From: Geothrix sp. SG200
GTDB taxonomy: Bacteria > Acidobacteriota > Holophagae > Holophagales > Holophagaceae
DNA: 64,000 nucleotides
Direction of reading: 5' to 3'
NCBI RefSeq assembly: GCF_022808935.1
Contig: NZ_JAKZFR010000006.1
Coordinates: 186,001 to 250,000 of the forward strand
In this document: positions 1 through 8,063 of the stretch, piece after piece
Layout: every line of letters starts with the position of its first letter
Numbering within the stretch: the stretch's first letter is position 1
Made by a program: the position numbers and the translations under genes
Notes under the pieces: model-generated
The model's database searches: none
Seen by the model: the letters and a program-made list of their open reading frames with translations, nothing else
What the model was told of the DNA's origin: nothing

Positions 1-271
1 CGGTCAGGCTGAGGTTCAGGGCCCGCTGGATGCGGTCGCGGATCTGGGGCCACACGGCGGTGGCGGCGTCGCGCAGGGTACCGATCCGGGTCAGTTCCCA
101 GCAGCCCATCACGAGCACATTGTGCTCCACGCGAAGCGGGCGGGTGCGTTCCGCCAGGACGGGGCCCACCACGAAGACCCAGGCGGCGCGCAGGCGCGCC
201 AGGGCCTTCTGATCGGGCTGGCGGGCGCCCAGGGGCACCAGGCGGGGGGCGCGGCGGCGGTTGGCGTTCAT
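1..271 (-). CDS. DUF721/DciA-like protein (3' end cut by window)
   Basis: The first 90 residues are visible, read on the minus strand from ATG at 271; the C-terminus lies outside the window. After a basic N-terminus (NRRRAPR) comes the pattern AWVFVVGPVLAERTRPL, then a short strand and GCWELTRIGTLRDAA, followed by an amphipathic helix. This is the layout of the DUF721 family, which includes DciA, a protein that helps load the replicative helicase DnaB in bacteria lacking DnaC/DnaI. The ATG overlaps the stop of the upstream CoA-transferase gene (ATGA), so the two are probably co-translated. Family membership is judged by eye from a partial sequence. Confidence 0.7.
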   Translation of the reverse strand, partial: MNANRRRAPRLVPLGARQPDQKALARLRAAWVFVVGPVLAERTRPLRVEHNVLVMGCWELTRIGTLRDAATAVWPQIRDRIQRALNLSLT

Positions 272-1386
272 GGCTTCCAGCGCGGCGGGGGCAGGGGGGC
301 GCAGGCCCGCTCGCCGTTGAGGAGCACGGGCGAGGCCAGGGTGGGGATCATGGCGTTGGTCTCGGTTTCGAACAGGGGCTGGAGCAGGTTGTGGAGCTCG
401 CCGCCCTGGCGGAACAGCACCTCGTCCACAGTCCGGATGCGGCTGGCGGGGATGGCGTTGGGTTCGCAGAAGGCCAGCACCCGGTCCACGGTGCTGGCCA
501 GCGTGCGGGCCTCGATGAGGGCCACCAGCGCCTCCCGGTCCTTCACGCGGCCCCGGTTCTGCCGCCACTCGGGCCGTGCGTCCAGGTCCAGGCCCAGCCA
601 CATGGCCAGCACCTCGAACTGGCGGTCGCTGCCCACGGCAATGGCCACGTCGCCATCGGAGCATCGGAAGGTCTGGTAGGGCACGATCTGGGGGTGGGCG
701 TTGCCCCAGCGCTGCGGGGTCTTGCCGGTCATGAGGGCACCGGCCCCGACGTTCACCAGGCCTGCCAGGGCCGCCTCCATGAGGGGCACCTCGATGTGGA
801 GGGCCTCGCCGGTGCGCTCGCGGTGGAGGAGGGCCGCCTGGATGCCGTTGGCGCAGTAGAGGCCCGCCAGCACGTCCACCAGGGCCACGCCCACCTTCAT
901 GGGGCGGCCCTCCGGCTCGCCGGTGATGGCCATCCACCCGCTCTCGGCCTGGATGATGAAGTCGTACCCGGCCCGGCGGGAGGCCGTGACATCCGAGGCG
1001 AACCCGCGGACGGAGGCCAGGATGAGCTTGGGGAACCTGGCGTGGAGCCGCTTCCAGCCCAGCCCCAGGCGATCCGCGGAATCGGCGCGGAAGTTCTCCA
1101 CCAGCACGTCCGCGTCCTTCAGCAGCTCGAAGAGATAGGACCTGTCGTCCTCCGCGTGGAGGTCGATGGTCCGGCTGCGCTTGCCGCGGTTGCCGCAGCG
1201 GAAGTAGGCGCTCTCGCCGGATTCGCCCTGCTCGAAGGGCGGTCCCCAGCCTCGCGAAGGATCCCCGTCCGGGGGCTCCAGCTTCTGGACCTCGGCCCCG
1301 AAATCCGCCAGCAGCTGGGTCGAGAAGGGGCCTGCGAGCACGCAGGACAGATCCACGATCCTGATGTGGGACAAGGGCTTGGGCAT
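268..1386 (-). CDS. CaiB/BaiF family CoA-transferase (class III)
   Basis: This 372-residue protein fits class III CoA-transferases, which move CoA between carboxylic acids through an aspartyl-CoA thioester. The N-terminus (IRIVDLSCVLAGPF, then LADFGAEVQKLEPPDGDPSR) is the family's nucleotide-like binding start. The expected catalytic aspartate is D171 in VGVALVDVLAGLY. The length is slightly below the usual 380-430. GGAG sits 6 bases before the ATG. Substrate cannot be told from sequence; family members act on formyl-, succinyl-, benzylsuccinyl- or carnitine-CoA. It overlaps the DUF721 gene by four bases. Confidence 0.88.
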   Translation of the reverse strand: MPKPLSHIRIVDLSCVLAGPFSTQLLADFGAEVQKLEPPDGDPSRGWGPPFEQGESGESAYFRCGNRGKRSRTIDLHAEDDRSYLFELLKDADVLVENFRADSADRLGLGWKRLHARFPKLILASVRGFASDVTASRRAGYDFIIQAESGWMAITGEPEGRPMKVGVALVDVLAGLYCANGIQAALLHRERTGEALHIEVPLMEAALAGLVNVGAGALMTGKTPQRWGNAHPQIVPYQTFRCSDGDVAIAVGSDRQFEVLAMWLGLDLDARPEWRQNRGRVKDREALVALIEARTLASTVDRVLAFCEPNAIPASRIRTVDEVLFRQGGELHNLLQPLFETETNAMIPTLASPVLLNGERACAPLPPPRWKP

Positions 1387-1438
1387 CGGGTTCTCCGCTA
1401 CCCAGCCTACTTCATGTGCTTCGTGCGCCCGCGAGGGA

Positions 1439-1867
1439 TCAGCTGGCGGCCACGGTGCGGCGGTAGGCCGCGACCAGCGAGGCCGCGATGTCCCCTGGCT
1501 CGTGGCCCAGGAAATCCTGGCGCTGCATGAGGTGGACCAGCTGCCCGTCCTTGAAGATGGCGGCCTGGGGGCTGGTGGGCATGGCGCCCTCGAAGTACTC
1601 GCGGGCCTGGGCCGTGGCTTCCTTCTCCATGCCGGCGAAGACCGTGACCAGGTGATCGAAGCGCAGGCCCTGGGCGCGGAGGGCCTCGGTCACGCCCGGC
1701 CGCGCCCCAGCCGCCGCGCAGCCGCAGACGCTGTTCACCAGCAGGAGGGTCGTGCCGGGCTGCTGCAGGGCCTCGTCGACCTGCGCCGGCGTCAGAAGCT
1801 GGCGGAAGCCCGCCTGCACCAGTTCCTCGCGCATCGGGGCGACCATATATTCCGGGTAGTTCGACAC
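1439..1867 (-). CDS. BrxA/BrxB (YphP) family bacilliredoxin
   Basis: This 142-residue protein matches the bacilliredoxin family, thiol-disulfide proteins that remove bacillithiol or other low-molecular-weight thiols from oxidised proteins. It shows PEYMVAPMREELVQAGF at the N-terminus and the signature NSVCGCAA with the CGC motif at about residues 48-50. The longer upstream frame is not needed: GTG at 1867 has GGAGG five bases before it and gives the family's normal length. It diverges from the FMN reductase at 1940 across about 70 bases that hold a CRP/FNR-type palindrome. Confidence 0.85.
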   Translation of the reverse strand: MSNYPEYMVAPMREELVQAGFRQLLTPAQVDEALQQPGTTLLLVNSVCGCAAAGARPGVTEALRAQGLRFDHLVTVFAGMEKEATAQAREYFEGAMPTSPQAAIFKDGQLVHLMQRQDFLGHEPGDIAASLVAAYRRTVAAS

Positions 1868-1910
1868 CACAGCCTCCAGGGGTTCTAAAAGTTTACCTAT
1901 CGAGTCAAGA

Positions 1911-1924
1911 TTGATCCAGATCAC
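1911..1924. promoter_or_regulatory. CRP/FNR-type palindrome between brx and FMN reductase
   Basis: The site reads TTGAT-CCAG-ATCAC, a near-perfect match to the shared TGAT-N4-ATCA core of FNR and CRP family operators. It lies 15 bases before the FMN reductase ATG and about 44 bases before the bacilliredoxin start, so it could act on either gene. Two further sites with the same geometry occur at 16316 and 22592. The factor that binds is not in the window. Confidence 0.45.
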
Positions 1925-1939
1925 ATTTCCGGAGGTCCC

Positions 1940-2485
1940 ATGCGACTGGTCCTGCTGGGTGGAAGCCTGCGCCCTGCATCCCTGAACACCCGGTTTCTGA
2001 GGCACCTGGCGGCTGACCTGGAAACCCGCGGCCACGAGGTGTCCAGCTTCGCCGGGTCTGCGCTCCGCCTGCCGCTCTACGAAGAAGGTGAGGCGCCGAC
2101 AGAGGATCTCCAGGAACTGCACGGGAGGCTCGGGAAGGCCCAGGGCCTGGTGATCGTGTCGCCGGAGTACAACTCGGGCATCCCGGGCCACCTGAAGAAC
2201 GCCGTGGACTGGCTCAGCACCATGGCCCCCAGTCCCTGGCAGGGCTTGCCGGTGCTGCTGTGCGCCGCGAGTCCGGGCGCCTTCGGCGGGGCCCGCGGCC
2301 TGGTGGCGTGGCGGGCGACCCTCGCGAACATGGGTGCGCTGGCCTTTCCGGGCGCGATCACGGTTCCACATGCGGACCAGCAGCTCGACGAGCGCGGCGC
2401 CCCGACCGATCCCCGCACCGCCGCCTCCGACTCGAAGACGCTGGCGGGGTTTCTGGCCCTGGCGGCCCGGCTTCACCCCGAGTGA
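1940..2485 (+). CDS. NADPH-dependent FMN reductase family protein
   Basis: This 181-residue flavodoxin-fold protein starts with the strand and phosphate loop LVLLGGSLRPASLNTRF and carries the family signature SPEYNSGIPGHLKNAVDWLS at about residues 75-94. Members reduce FMN, quinones, azo dyes or chromate with NAD(P)H in the cytoplasm. The length is typical. GGAGG stands six bases before the ATG. It is transcribed away from a bacilliredoxin, which suggests a shared redox-stress setting, though that link is inferred from position only. Confidence 0.87.
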   Translation: MRLVLLGGSLRPASLNTRFLRHLAADLETRGHEVSSFAGSALRLPLYEEGEAPTEDLQELHGRLGKAQGLVIVSPEYNSGIPGHLKNAVDWLSTMAPSPWQGLPVLLCAASPGAFGGARGLVAWRATLANMGALAFPGAITVPHADQQLDERGAPTDPRTAASDSKTLAGFLALAARLHPE

Positions 2486-2522
2486 GTTCGTGCGATCCTG
2501 AAGCGTCCTCTCCGGAGCCGCC

Positions 2523-4295
2523 ATGAAGGATTTCTTCAAGACTTTCTTCGCCGCCCTGCTGGCCCTGATGGTGGCCGGCGCGCTGGCCTTCGTCATGTTC
2601 CTCGGAGTCCTGGCGGCCATCGGCTCATCCGGGAAGCCCGTGGTGCCCAGCAAGGCCGTGCTGGTGTTCGACCTGGACACCAGCTTGTCCGACGCGGATC
2701 GCGAGCCCGAGCCCAGCGAGGCGCTCAGTGAGGCCCTGGGCGGCGGGGGAGGACATGCCCAGTCGCTGCCTGCGGCCATCGAGGCCCTGGACAGGGCCGC
2801 CGCCGACAGCCGCATCACGGCGCTGTTCCTCACGGGCAACCTCCAGGGGGCGGGACCCGCCCAGCTCCGCGAGCTGCGGGAGGCGATCCAGCGCTTCAAG
2901 GCGAAGAAGCCCGTGCTGGCCTACAACCAGGGCTGGAGCAAGCGGGACTACTACCTCGCCGCGGGTGCCAGCACGGTGTTCATCAACCCCTTCGGCGAGA
3001 TGGAAGTGAACGGCCTGGCCAGCGAGCCCATGTTCTTCGGCGAGGCCTTCAAGAAGTACGGCGTGGAGGTGCAGGTCACCCGTGTTGGCAAGTACAAGAG
3101 CGCGGTGGAGCCCTTCATCACCGACCGCATGAGCGAACCCAACCGCGAGCAGGTGAAGAAGCTGCTGGAGGACATCTGGAGCGAGTGGAAGACCACGGTG
3201 GCGAAGGATCGCAAGAAGACCGCCGACGACCTCCAGCTCATCGCCGACGAGAAGGGGCTCGTGGAGGCCGATGAAGCCAAGAAGCTGGGCCTGGTGGACC
3301 GCCTCGCCCCCTACGACGAGGTGCTGGACGAGCTGAAGAAGCTGGCCGGGAAGCAGCCCAAGGACAAGGACTTCCCCCAGATCGCCCTGGCCACCTATGC
3401 GGGCATCCCCGGGGAAGCGAAGACCAGCAGGACCCGCATCGCCGTGGTCGTGGCCGAAGGCGAGATCGTGGATGGCGAAGGCAAGGCCAACCAGATGGGC
3501 GGCGAGCGCCTCAGCCGCGAACTGCGCAAGCTGCGCCTGGACGACCGCATCAAGGCGGTGGTCCTCCGCGTGAACAGCCCCGGCGGCAGCGCGGCGGCGT
3601 CCGAGCTCATCCAGCGGGAGGTCATCCTCACCAAGAAGGTGAAGCCCCTGGTGGTCTCCATGGGCCACCTGGCGGCCTCCGGCGGCTACTGGATCAGCAC
3701 CTACGGCGATCGCATCTTCGCCGAGCCCAGCACCATCACGGGCTCCATCGGCGTCTTCGGCCTGCTGCCCAACGTGAAGAAGCTGGCCAACGACCATGGC
3801 ATCACCTGGGACAGCGTGCAGACGGCCAAGCTGGCCAACCCCATGACCCTGGCCCGGCCCAAGAACGAGCTGGAGCTGGCGCGCATCCAGGGCCTGGTGG
3901 ACCGCATCTACGAGCAGTTCGTGGCCAAGGTGGCCGACAGCCGCAAGATGAAGAAGGAGGCGGTCCACGAGATCGCCCAGGGCCGCGTGTGGTCCGGGCA
4001 GGAAGCCGTGAAGCTTGGCCTGGTGGACGAGGTCGGCGGCCTGGATGCGGCGGTGAAGTACGCGGCGGGCCGGATCAAGGCGGGTGACGACTACCAGGTC
4101 GTGGGGCCCGAGCGGGAACCGGACACCCTCCGGGAGATCCTGAAGAACCTGGGCGGCAAGCCCAGGAAGCTCGCCAAGCCCGGCCCGGTGGATGGGCTGG
4201 TGGATTCGTTCCGCCACCAGCTGGACCTCCTGACCTCGCTGAACGATCCGCAGGGCGTCTACGCCAGGCTGCCCTTCGAACTCGAGCTGAAATAG
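2523..4295 (+). CDS. sppA: Signal peptide peptidase SppA, 67K type
   Basis: This 590-residue membrane protease cleaves leftover signal peptides in the inner membrane. Residues about 10-35 form the N-terminal anchor. It has the duplicated two-domain layout of the E. coli-type enzyme. The predicted general base is K192 in GKYKSAVEPF and the nucleophile is S386 in LAASGGYWIS; both halves of the Ser/Lys dyad are intact. The second domain also shows VNSPGGSAAAS. The gene starts 37 bases after the FMN reductase and ends only three bases before the MarC gene, so the pair is probably co-transcribed. Confidence 0.93.
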   Translation: MKDFFKTFFAALLALMVAGALAFVMFLGVLAAIGSSGKPVVPSKAVLVFDLDTSLSDADREPEPSEALSEALGGGGGHAQSLPAAIEALDRAAADSRITALFLTGNLQGAGPAQLRELREAIQRFKAKKPVLAYNQGWSKRDYYLAAGASTVFINPFGEMEVNGLASEPMFFGEAFKKYGVEVQVTRVGKYKSAVEPFITDRMSEPNREQVKKLLEDIWSEWKTTVAKDRKKTADDLQLIADEKGLVEADEAKKLGLVDRLAPYDEVLDELKKLAGKQPKDKDFPQIALATYAGIPGEAKTSRTRIAVVVAEGEIVDGEGKANQMGGERLSRELRKLRLDDRIKAVVLRVNSPGGSAAASELIQREVILTKKVKPLVVSMGHLAASGGYWISTYGDRIFAEPSTITGSIGVFGLLPNVKKLANDHGITWDSVQTAKLANPMTLARPKNELELARIQGLVDRIYEQFVAKVADSRKMKKEAVHEIAQGRVWSGQEAVKLGLVDEVGGLDAAVKYAAGRIKAGDDYQVVGPEREPDTLREILKNLGGKPRKLAKPGPVDGLVDSFRHQLDLLTSLNDPQGVYARLPFELELK

Positions 4296-4298
4296 CTC

Positions 4299-4907
4299 GT
4301 GGACTCCTCCTCTTTCGTCTCGGCCATCGTCCTGCTGGTGCTGGTGACCGATCCCCTGGGCAACATCCCGGTCTTCATCGGGCTGCTGCGCCAGGTGGAT
4401 CCGGCCCGGCGCCAGCGGATCATCATCCGCGAGGTGCTGTTCGCCTTCGCCATCCTGCTCTTCTTCGCGCTCTTCGGGCAGAAGGTGCTGCGGCTCATGC
4501 ACCTGACGGACACCTCACTGGGCATCGCGGGTGGCGTGATCCTCTTCCTCATCGCCCTGAAGATGGTGTTCCCCCACGCGGAGGCCCCGGCGGACCTCCC
4601 GGTCCACGGAGAGCCCTTCCTCGTCCCTCTGGCCATCCCTTTCATCGCCGGCCCCTCGGCCATCGCCACGGTGCTGCTGCTGGTGAGCCGCGAGCCCCAC
4701 CGGCTCTGGGAATGGCTGGGCGCCCTGTCCGTGGCCATGGCCATCTCGGCGGTGGTGCTCGGCTTTGCGGAGAGGATCGCCGCGTTCCTGGGCGAGAAGG
4801 TCACCCAGGCCTTCGAGCGGCTCATGGGCCTGGTGCTGACGGCCATGGCCATCGAGATGCTGCTGGCGGGCATCCAGAAGTTCGTGCTGCAGCTTCGGGC
4901 CGTCTAG
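4299..4907 (+). CDS. MarC family integral membrane protein
   Basis: This 202-residue protein has about six hydrophobic helices and the MarC-family signature VTDPLGNIPVFIGLL near the N-terminus, plus VPLAIPFIAGPSAIATVLLL in the centre. The role of MarC proteins is not settled; early links to multiple antibiotic resistance were withdrawn. The start is GTG three bases after the sppA stop, and a short inverted repeat GAGCT/AGCTC spans the junction, so translational coupling is likely. Its stop overlaps the stop of the convergent hotdog gene. Confidence 0.88.
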   Translation: MDSSSFVSAIVLLVLVTDPLGNIPVFIGLLRQVDPARRQRIIIREVLFAFAILLFFALFGQKVLRLMHLTDTSLGIAGGVILFLIALKMVFPHAEAPADLPVHGEPFLVPLAIPFIAGPSAIATVLLLVSREPHRLWEWLGALSVAMAISAVVLGFAERIAAFLGEKVTQAFERLMGLVLTAMAIEMLLAGIQKFVLQLRAV

Positions 4908-5389
4908 GCTTTCCGTTTCAGGCTCAGCTCCAGCGTGAACTCCGCCACGGGCTCGAAGGTGCCGTCCGGCAGCTTCACCGCGGCCTGGATGTGCATCGGT
5001 TCGGTGATGCGCCCCTCGGAGGCCAGGGCGCGGCGCACCTGGTCGCGGATGGCCGCGCCTTCGTCGCAGATGAAATAGACGTTGGATTCGGGACGCTTGA
5101 GGAAGGTGGCCTGGAAGGCCTTGAAGACCAGGGACACCTCCTGGCCGGACCGCTTGATCTGGTCCATGGCCAGCAGGCCCCCGGCGCAGTCCGCCCCGAT
5201 GGCGAGGGCGCCGAAATACATGGAGCCCAGGTGGTTCTTCGTCCAGCGCCGGAGCGGGATCCGCACCACGCAGCGGGCATCCGTCAGCTCGACGACGCTG
5301 GGGCGCACGGATGCCAGGAGGGGGATCTTCAGCCAGCCGAACAGGCGCATTCCGAAGGTCTGTTTGAGGCGTTCGAATCGGGGGGACAT
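4904..5389 (-). CDS. DUF4442 / hotdog-fold thioesterase-like protein
   Basis: This 161-residue protein resembles DUF4442 members with a single hotdog domain: a long N-terminal helix, VRIPLRRWTKNHLGSMYFGALAIGADCAGG in the helix and substrate-loop region (about 60-90), and a C-terminal strand set. Many such proteins are assigned as acyl-CoA or acyl-ACP thioesterases, but no substrate can be read here. It is the last gene of the ffh-rpsP-rimM block, 16 bases after rimM, in the slot where trmD is often found. The stop codon overlaps that of the MarC gene on the other strand. Confidence 0.78.
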   Translation of the reverse strand: MSPRFERLKQTFGMRLFGWLKIPLLASVRPSVVELTDARCVVRIPLRRWTKNHLGSMYFGALAIGADCAGGLLAMDQIKRSGQEVSLVFKAFQATFLKRPESNVYFICDEGAAIRDQVRRALASEGRITEPMHIQAAVKLPDGTFEPVAEFTLELSLKRKA

Positions 5390-5405
5390 CCTCCAATTCT
5401 CGGGC

Positions 5406-5951
5406 TCAGACCTGGTTCACGTCCAGCAGACCCTCGGGAGGATCCAGGTCCAGGTGCCGGTTCGCGAAGTCGAGCGTCCACCAGGCCTTGATGTAGGGGA
5501 TGTCGCGCTGGCCCGTGCGGCTGGGCCGCAAGTCCCGCATGACCACCATGTCGTAGCCCGCGGGCCCGGGGTCCAGGCGGAGCACCTCGCCCACCTTGCG
5601 CCCGCCGATGAAGACGTCGCAGCCGATCCACTGGTGCCGGAAGCTTTCGCCCTCCTCCAGCACCGCCGCCGATTCGGGCATCCACAGGGCCCAGCCCTTC
5701 AGCGCCTCGGCCGCCGTGCGGTCGGGCACCTCGGTGAAGGCCAGGCAGGGCCTGTCCTGGTGCCACCGGAAGCCTCGCAGCTTCACGGGTCGGGCCGGGG
5801 CGGCCGTCTCGCCATGCTCAAGGTCCATCTGAGGCGGAGCCAGCACCAGCCCAGCCATGCCGTCCAGCCGCTCGGGCTCGTCCATGACGGCATGGAAGAG
5901 GAACTCGCCCTTGAGCCCCTGGACCTTGGCGAGGTGGCCCGCAAGAAGCAT
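5406..5951 (-). CDS. rimM: 16S rRNA processing protein RimM
   Basis: This 181-residue protein matches RimM, which binds ribosomal protein uS19 and helps mature the 3' domain of the 30S subunit. It has the N-terminal barrel (LLAGHLAKVQGLKGEFLF), a central EVPDRTAAEALKGWALW motif and the C-terminal PRC-like domain with GGRKVGEVLRLDPGPAGYDMVVM and a DIPYIKAWWTLDF close. The length is normal. It follows the KH gene directly, as in most bacterial rpsP operons. Confidence 0.92.
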   Translation of the reverse strand: MLLAGHLAKVQGLKGEFLFHAVMDEPERLDGMAGLVLAPPQMDLEHGETAAPARPVKLRGFRWHQDRPCLAFTEVPDRTAAEALKGWALWMPESAAVLEEGESFRHQWIGCDVFIGGRKVGEVLRLDPGPAGYDMVVMRDLRPSRTGQRDIPYIKAWWTLDFANRHLDLDPPEGLLDVNQV

Positions 5952-6206
5952 CTAGGCCTCCCGTTCGTCCTCGTCGTCCAGCTCGAGGTTCACCACCAGG
6001 TCCGCCTTCTCCCCGGCGACCTTGCAGAGGGTGCGAAGCGCCGAGATCATGCGCCCGTGCTTGCCGATGATGCGCCCGCGGTCCCTGGGGTCTGCGAAGA
6101 CCAGCACATCACGCTTCTTGCCCTCGCCGCTGACCTCGACCCGGAGGGCCTCCGGATGGTCCAGCAGGGGGGTCAGCACATCGCGCAGGAAGGCTTCGGG
6201 ATTCAT
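5952..6206 (-). CDS. khpA: KH-domain RNA-binding protein (KhpA/YlqC family)
   Basis: This 84-residue protein is a single KH domain with the GXXG loop in GRIIGKHGRMISALRTL at about residues 45-61. The family (KhpA/YlqC) binds RNA and affects cell division and ribosome function in Gram-positives. Its place between rpsP and rimM is the conserved one. It ends with an acidic tail (DDEDEREA). Its stop is immediately followed by the rimM start, so the two are tightly coupled. Confidence 0.9.
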   Translation of the reverse strand: MNPEAFLRDVLTPLLDHPEALRVEVSGEGKKRDVLVFADPRDRGRIIGKHGRMISALRTLCKVAGEKADLVVNLELDDEDEREA

Positions 6207-6266
6207 GGGCGCTCCACGAACAAAGAAAGCCGGACCCTGGCCCGGCTTTCGGGGAACGGAAACCGG

Positions 6267-6509
6267 CTAGATGATCTGGTTCTTCTTGAACAGATCAAGG
6301 ACGGTCTTGGAGGGCTGGGCGCCCTTCTGGAGCCAGGACTTGGCCTTCTCGGCGTCGATGCGGACCTCTTCGCCGGCGCCGGCGATGGGGTTCACGAAGC
6401 CCAGCACCTCCACGGCGCGGCCGGTGGGGATGCGGTCATTCTCGGAGACGACGATGTGGTAGAACGGGCGCTTCTTGGCACCATTGCGAGCAAGTCGGAT
6501 CGAAAGCAT
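6267..6509 (-). CDS. rpsP: 30S ribosomal protein bS16
   Basis: The 80-residue product begins LSIRLARNGAKKRPFYHIVV, the hallmark of bS16, and continues with GRAVEVLGFVNP and a SWLQKGAQPSKTV segment. bS16 is needed for 30S assembly. A longer open frame to 6548 is rejected because ATG at 6509 has AGGGAG a few bases upstream and gives the family start. It is followed by the KH and rimM genes, and preceded by a TPR gene rather than directly by ffh. Confidence 0.95.
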   Translation of the reverse strand: MLSIRLARNGAKKRPFYHIVVSENDRIPTGRAVEVLGFVNPIAGAGEEVRIDAEKAKSWLQKGAQPSKTVLDLFKKNQII

Positions 6510-6566
6510 GGGCACTCCCTGAGCAGGAGAGTGTATCGCGGAATTCACCCGTTCCCAAGCGCTAAT

Positions 6567-8054
6567 TCAGGGCTCGAAGCTCGAGGGCGGGAAGCTACCT
6601 TCCATGACGGCCTGGCGCTCCCGGACATTTCGCCGGAGGGTCGGCCAGCGGGGGTGGGTCCGCATCTTCTCGAGGAATGGCGAGGATTCATACCAACGGG
6701 CGCAGCTGAATCCCTGGACGAAGGCCCGCGTGGCGCAATCCACGGCCCGATCCGAATCGCCGAGGAGCGAATAGGCTTCCGCATGCTTGAAGGTCAGTTC
6801 CCCGTCCGGAATGCGGAGCTTCCCTCGGACATCGTCGATCCGCCGGAGCTCGGCCAGGCCGTCCGTGGTCCGCCCCTCCAGCAAGGCGCGGTAGACCCGG
6901 GCGAGGTCCTGGAAGGGGCTGAAGCCCCCCGCCGTCTCGGCGTCCTTCATGCGCCCGAGGGCCGTCTTGCGGTCGCCTTTCAGCAGGGCCAGGTATCCCA
7001 TGTAGAACAGGACGCCTGAGTCCTCACGCAGGTTCCGCGCCTGCTGCACGTCCTGCTCGAAGCCGGACCAGTCGCCGATGTAGAGGTTGGTGGTCTCGAC
7101 GGTCCAGGAGGAGGCGGGGGACAGGGGGGCGAGGAGCCCCTGCCGTCGGATCATGGCCGACCGGGCTCCGGCCAGCAGGCCCGAGGTGCGGCCGGCGTAG
7201 GTGAGGCCGAGGAAGAGGTCGGGAACCTCCGGGCGCAGGCGCATGGCCTCGTCGAGGACGCGCAGGGCCACATCCTGGTTTCCCGTGTCCGTGAGCATCA
7301 GGGACCAGAGGAACGTGGCCCTGGGGTGGCCCGGCACCAGCTCCACGGCGCGCTGGAACGCCCGGTGGGTGCGGGAATTGAGGCCGATGCCGGCCTCGGC
7401 GGGATCCACCCACAGGCTGCGGTAGAGGTGATCCCCCAGCGTGGTCCAGGCGGTGGCGCACATGGGCTCGGCCTCGGCCAGGGCCTGGGTGGCGGGCAGC
7501 TGGTTCGTGGCTTCCCGGTCGTCCCGGATGGCCATGGCCCGCAGGAGCTGCCAGAACCGCCCAGGATCCCGGGGGTAGAGGTCAGCCCGGAAGCGGTGGC
7601 GTCGATCCAGGGGCCACCGCGCCACCCAGGTGTCCATGGCCTTGGCCGGATCCATGGGGGGCTGGGCGTCCCGGCGCCAGGGGCGGCCCGCCAGCAGCTC
7701 CGCAGGGGTGGTCCACTGGGTGGTCAGGGCCAGCCGCTGGCCGTCCCGGCGTCCGTGGAACCGGAACAGGGCGAGATCGGACGGGAGTTTCCGCAGATCC
7801 CCCGGGGCGGGGAGGGTCGCGGCGTGGGTGACCGTGATCCCCGCCAGCACTTCGAAGTGATCCGAGATCAAGGTCTCGAGGCCCAGGTTCACCTCGGTCT
7901 GCTGCGAAGGTTCGGCGCTGATGATGAGCACCCGCCGCGCTGTCGCGGAGTGGGCGCTGGACCGCCACAACCACGCCCCGGTCAGCCCGACTGCCAGGAG
8001 CACCCCGAAGGCCATCCAGGTTCTGGCGGATGTCAGGGGACGGGGAAGCACCAA
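6567..8054 (-). CDS. Membrane-anchored TPR-like protein of unknown function
   Basis: This 495-residue protein has one N-terminal membrane helix (about residues 13-30) and then a soluble part. Residues 40-100 resemble the post-membrane segment of CadC-like regulators (VLIISAEPSQQTEVNLGLE), but no DNA-binding domain is present. From about residue 200 there are helical TPR-like repeats, for example RAFQRAVELVPGHPRATFLW and ALRVLDEAMRLRPEVPDLF. The C-terminus, with SSPFLEKMRTHPRWPTL, recalls the tails of acidobacterial kinase/TPR proteins. It starts nine bases after ffh and sits between ffh and rpsP, an unusual insertion. The function is unknown. Confidence 0.7.
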   Translation of the reverse strand: MVLPRPLTSARTWMAFGVLLAVGLTGAWLWRSSAHSATARRVLIISAEPSQQTEVNLGLETLISDHFEVLAGITVTHAATLPAPGDLRKLPSDLALFRFHGRRDGQRLALTTQWTTPAELLAGRPWRRDAQPPMDPAKAMDTWVARWPLDRRHRFRADLYPRDPGRFWQLLRAMAIRDDREATNQLPATQALAEAEPMCATAWTTLGDHLYRSLWVDPAEAGIGLNSRTHRAFQRAVELVPGHPRATFLWSLMLTDTGNQDVALRVLDEAMRLRPEVPDLFLGLTYAGRTSGLLAGARSAMIRRQGLLAPLSPASSWTVETTNLYIGDWSGFEQDVQQARNLREDSGVLFYMGYLALLKGDRKTALGRMKDAETAGGFSPFQDLARVYRALLEGRTTDGLAELRRIDDVRGKLRIPDGELTFKHAEAYSLLGDSDRAVDCATRAFVQGFSCARWYESSPFLEKMRTHPRWPTLRRNVRERQAVMEGSFPPSSFEP

Positions 8055-8063
8055 GGGTCCTCG

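Noticed and set aside
2625-4502. A 625-codon open frame antisense to sppA
   Set aside because: It is a GC-bias shadow: histidine/leucine/glycine-rich low-complexity translation, no family features, and it lies opposite a fully recognisable SppA. The same applies to long frames opposite cysS (23822-25315), rnr (17020-19383), groEL (37495-39033) and the heme kinase (41764-44421).
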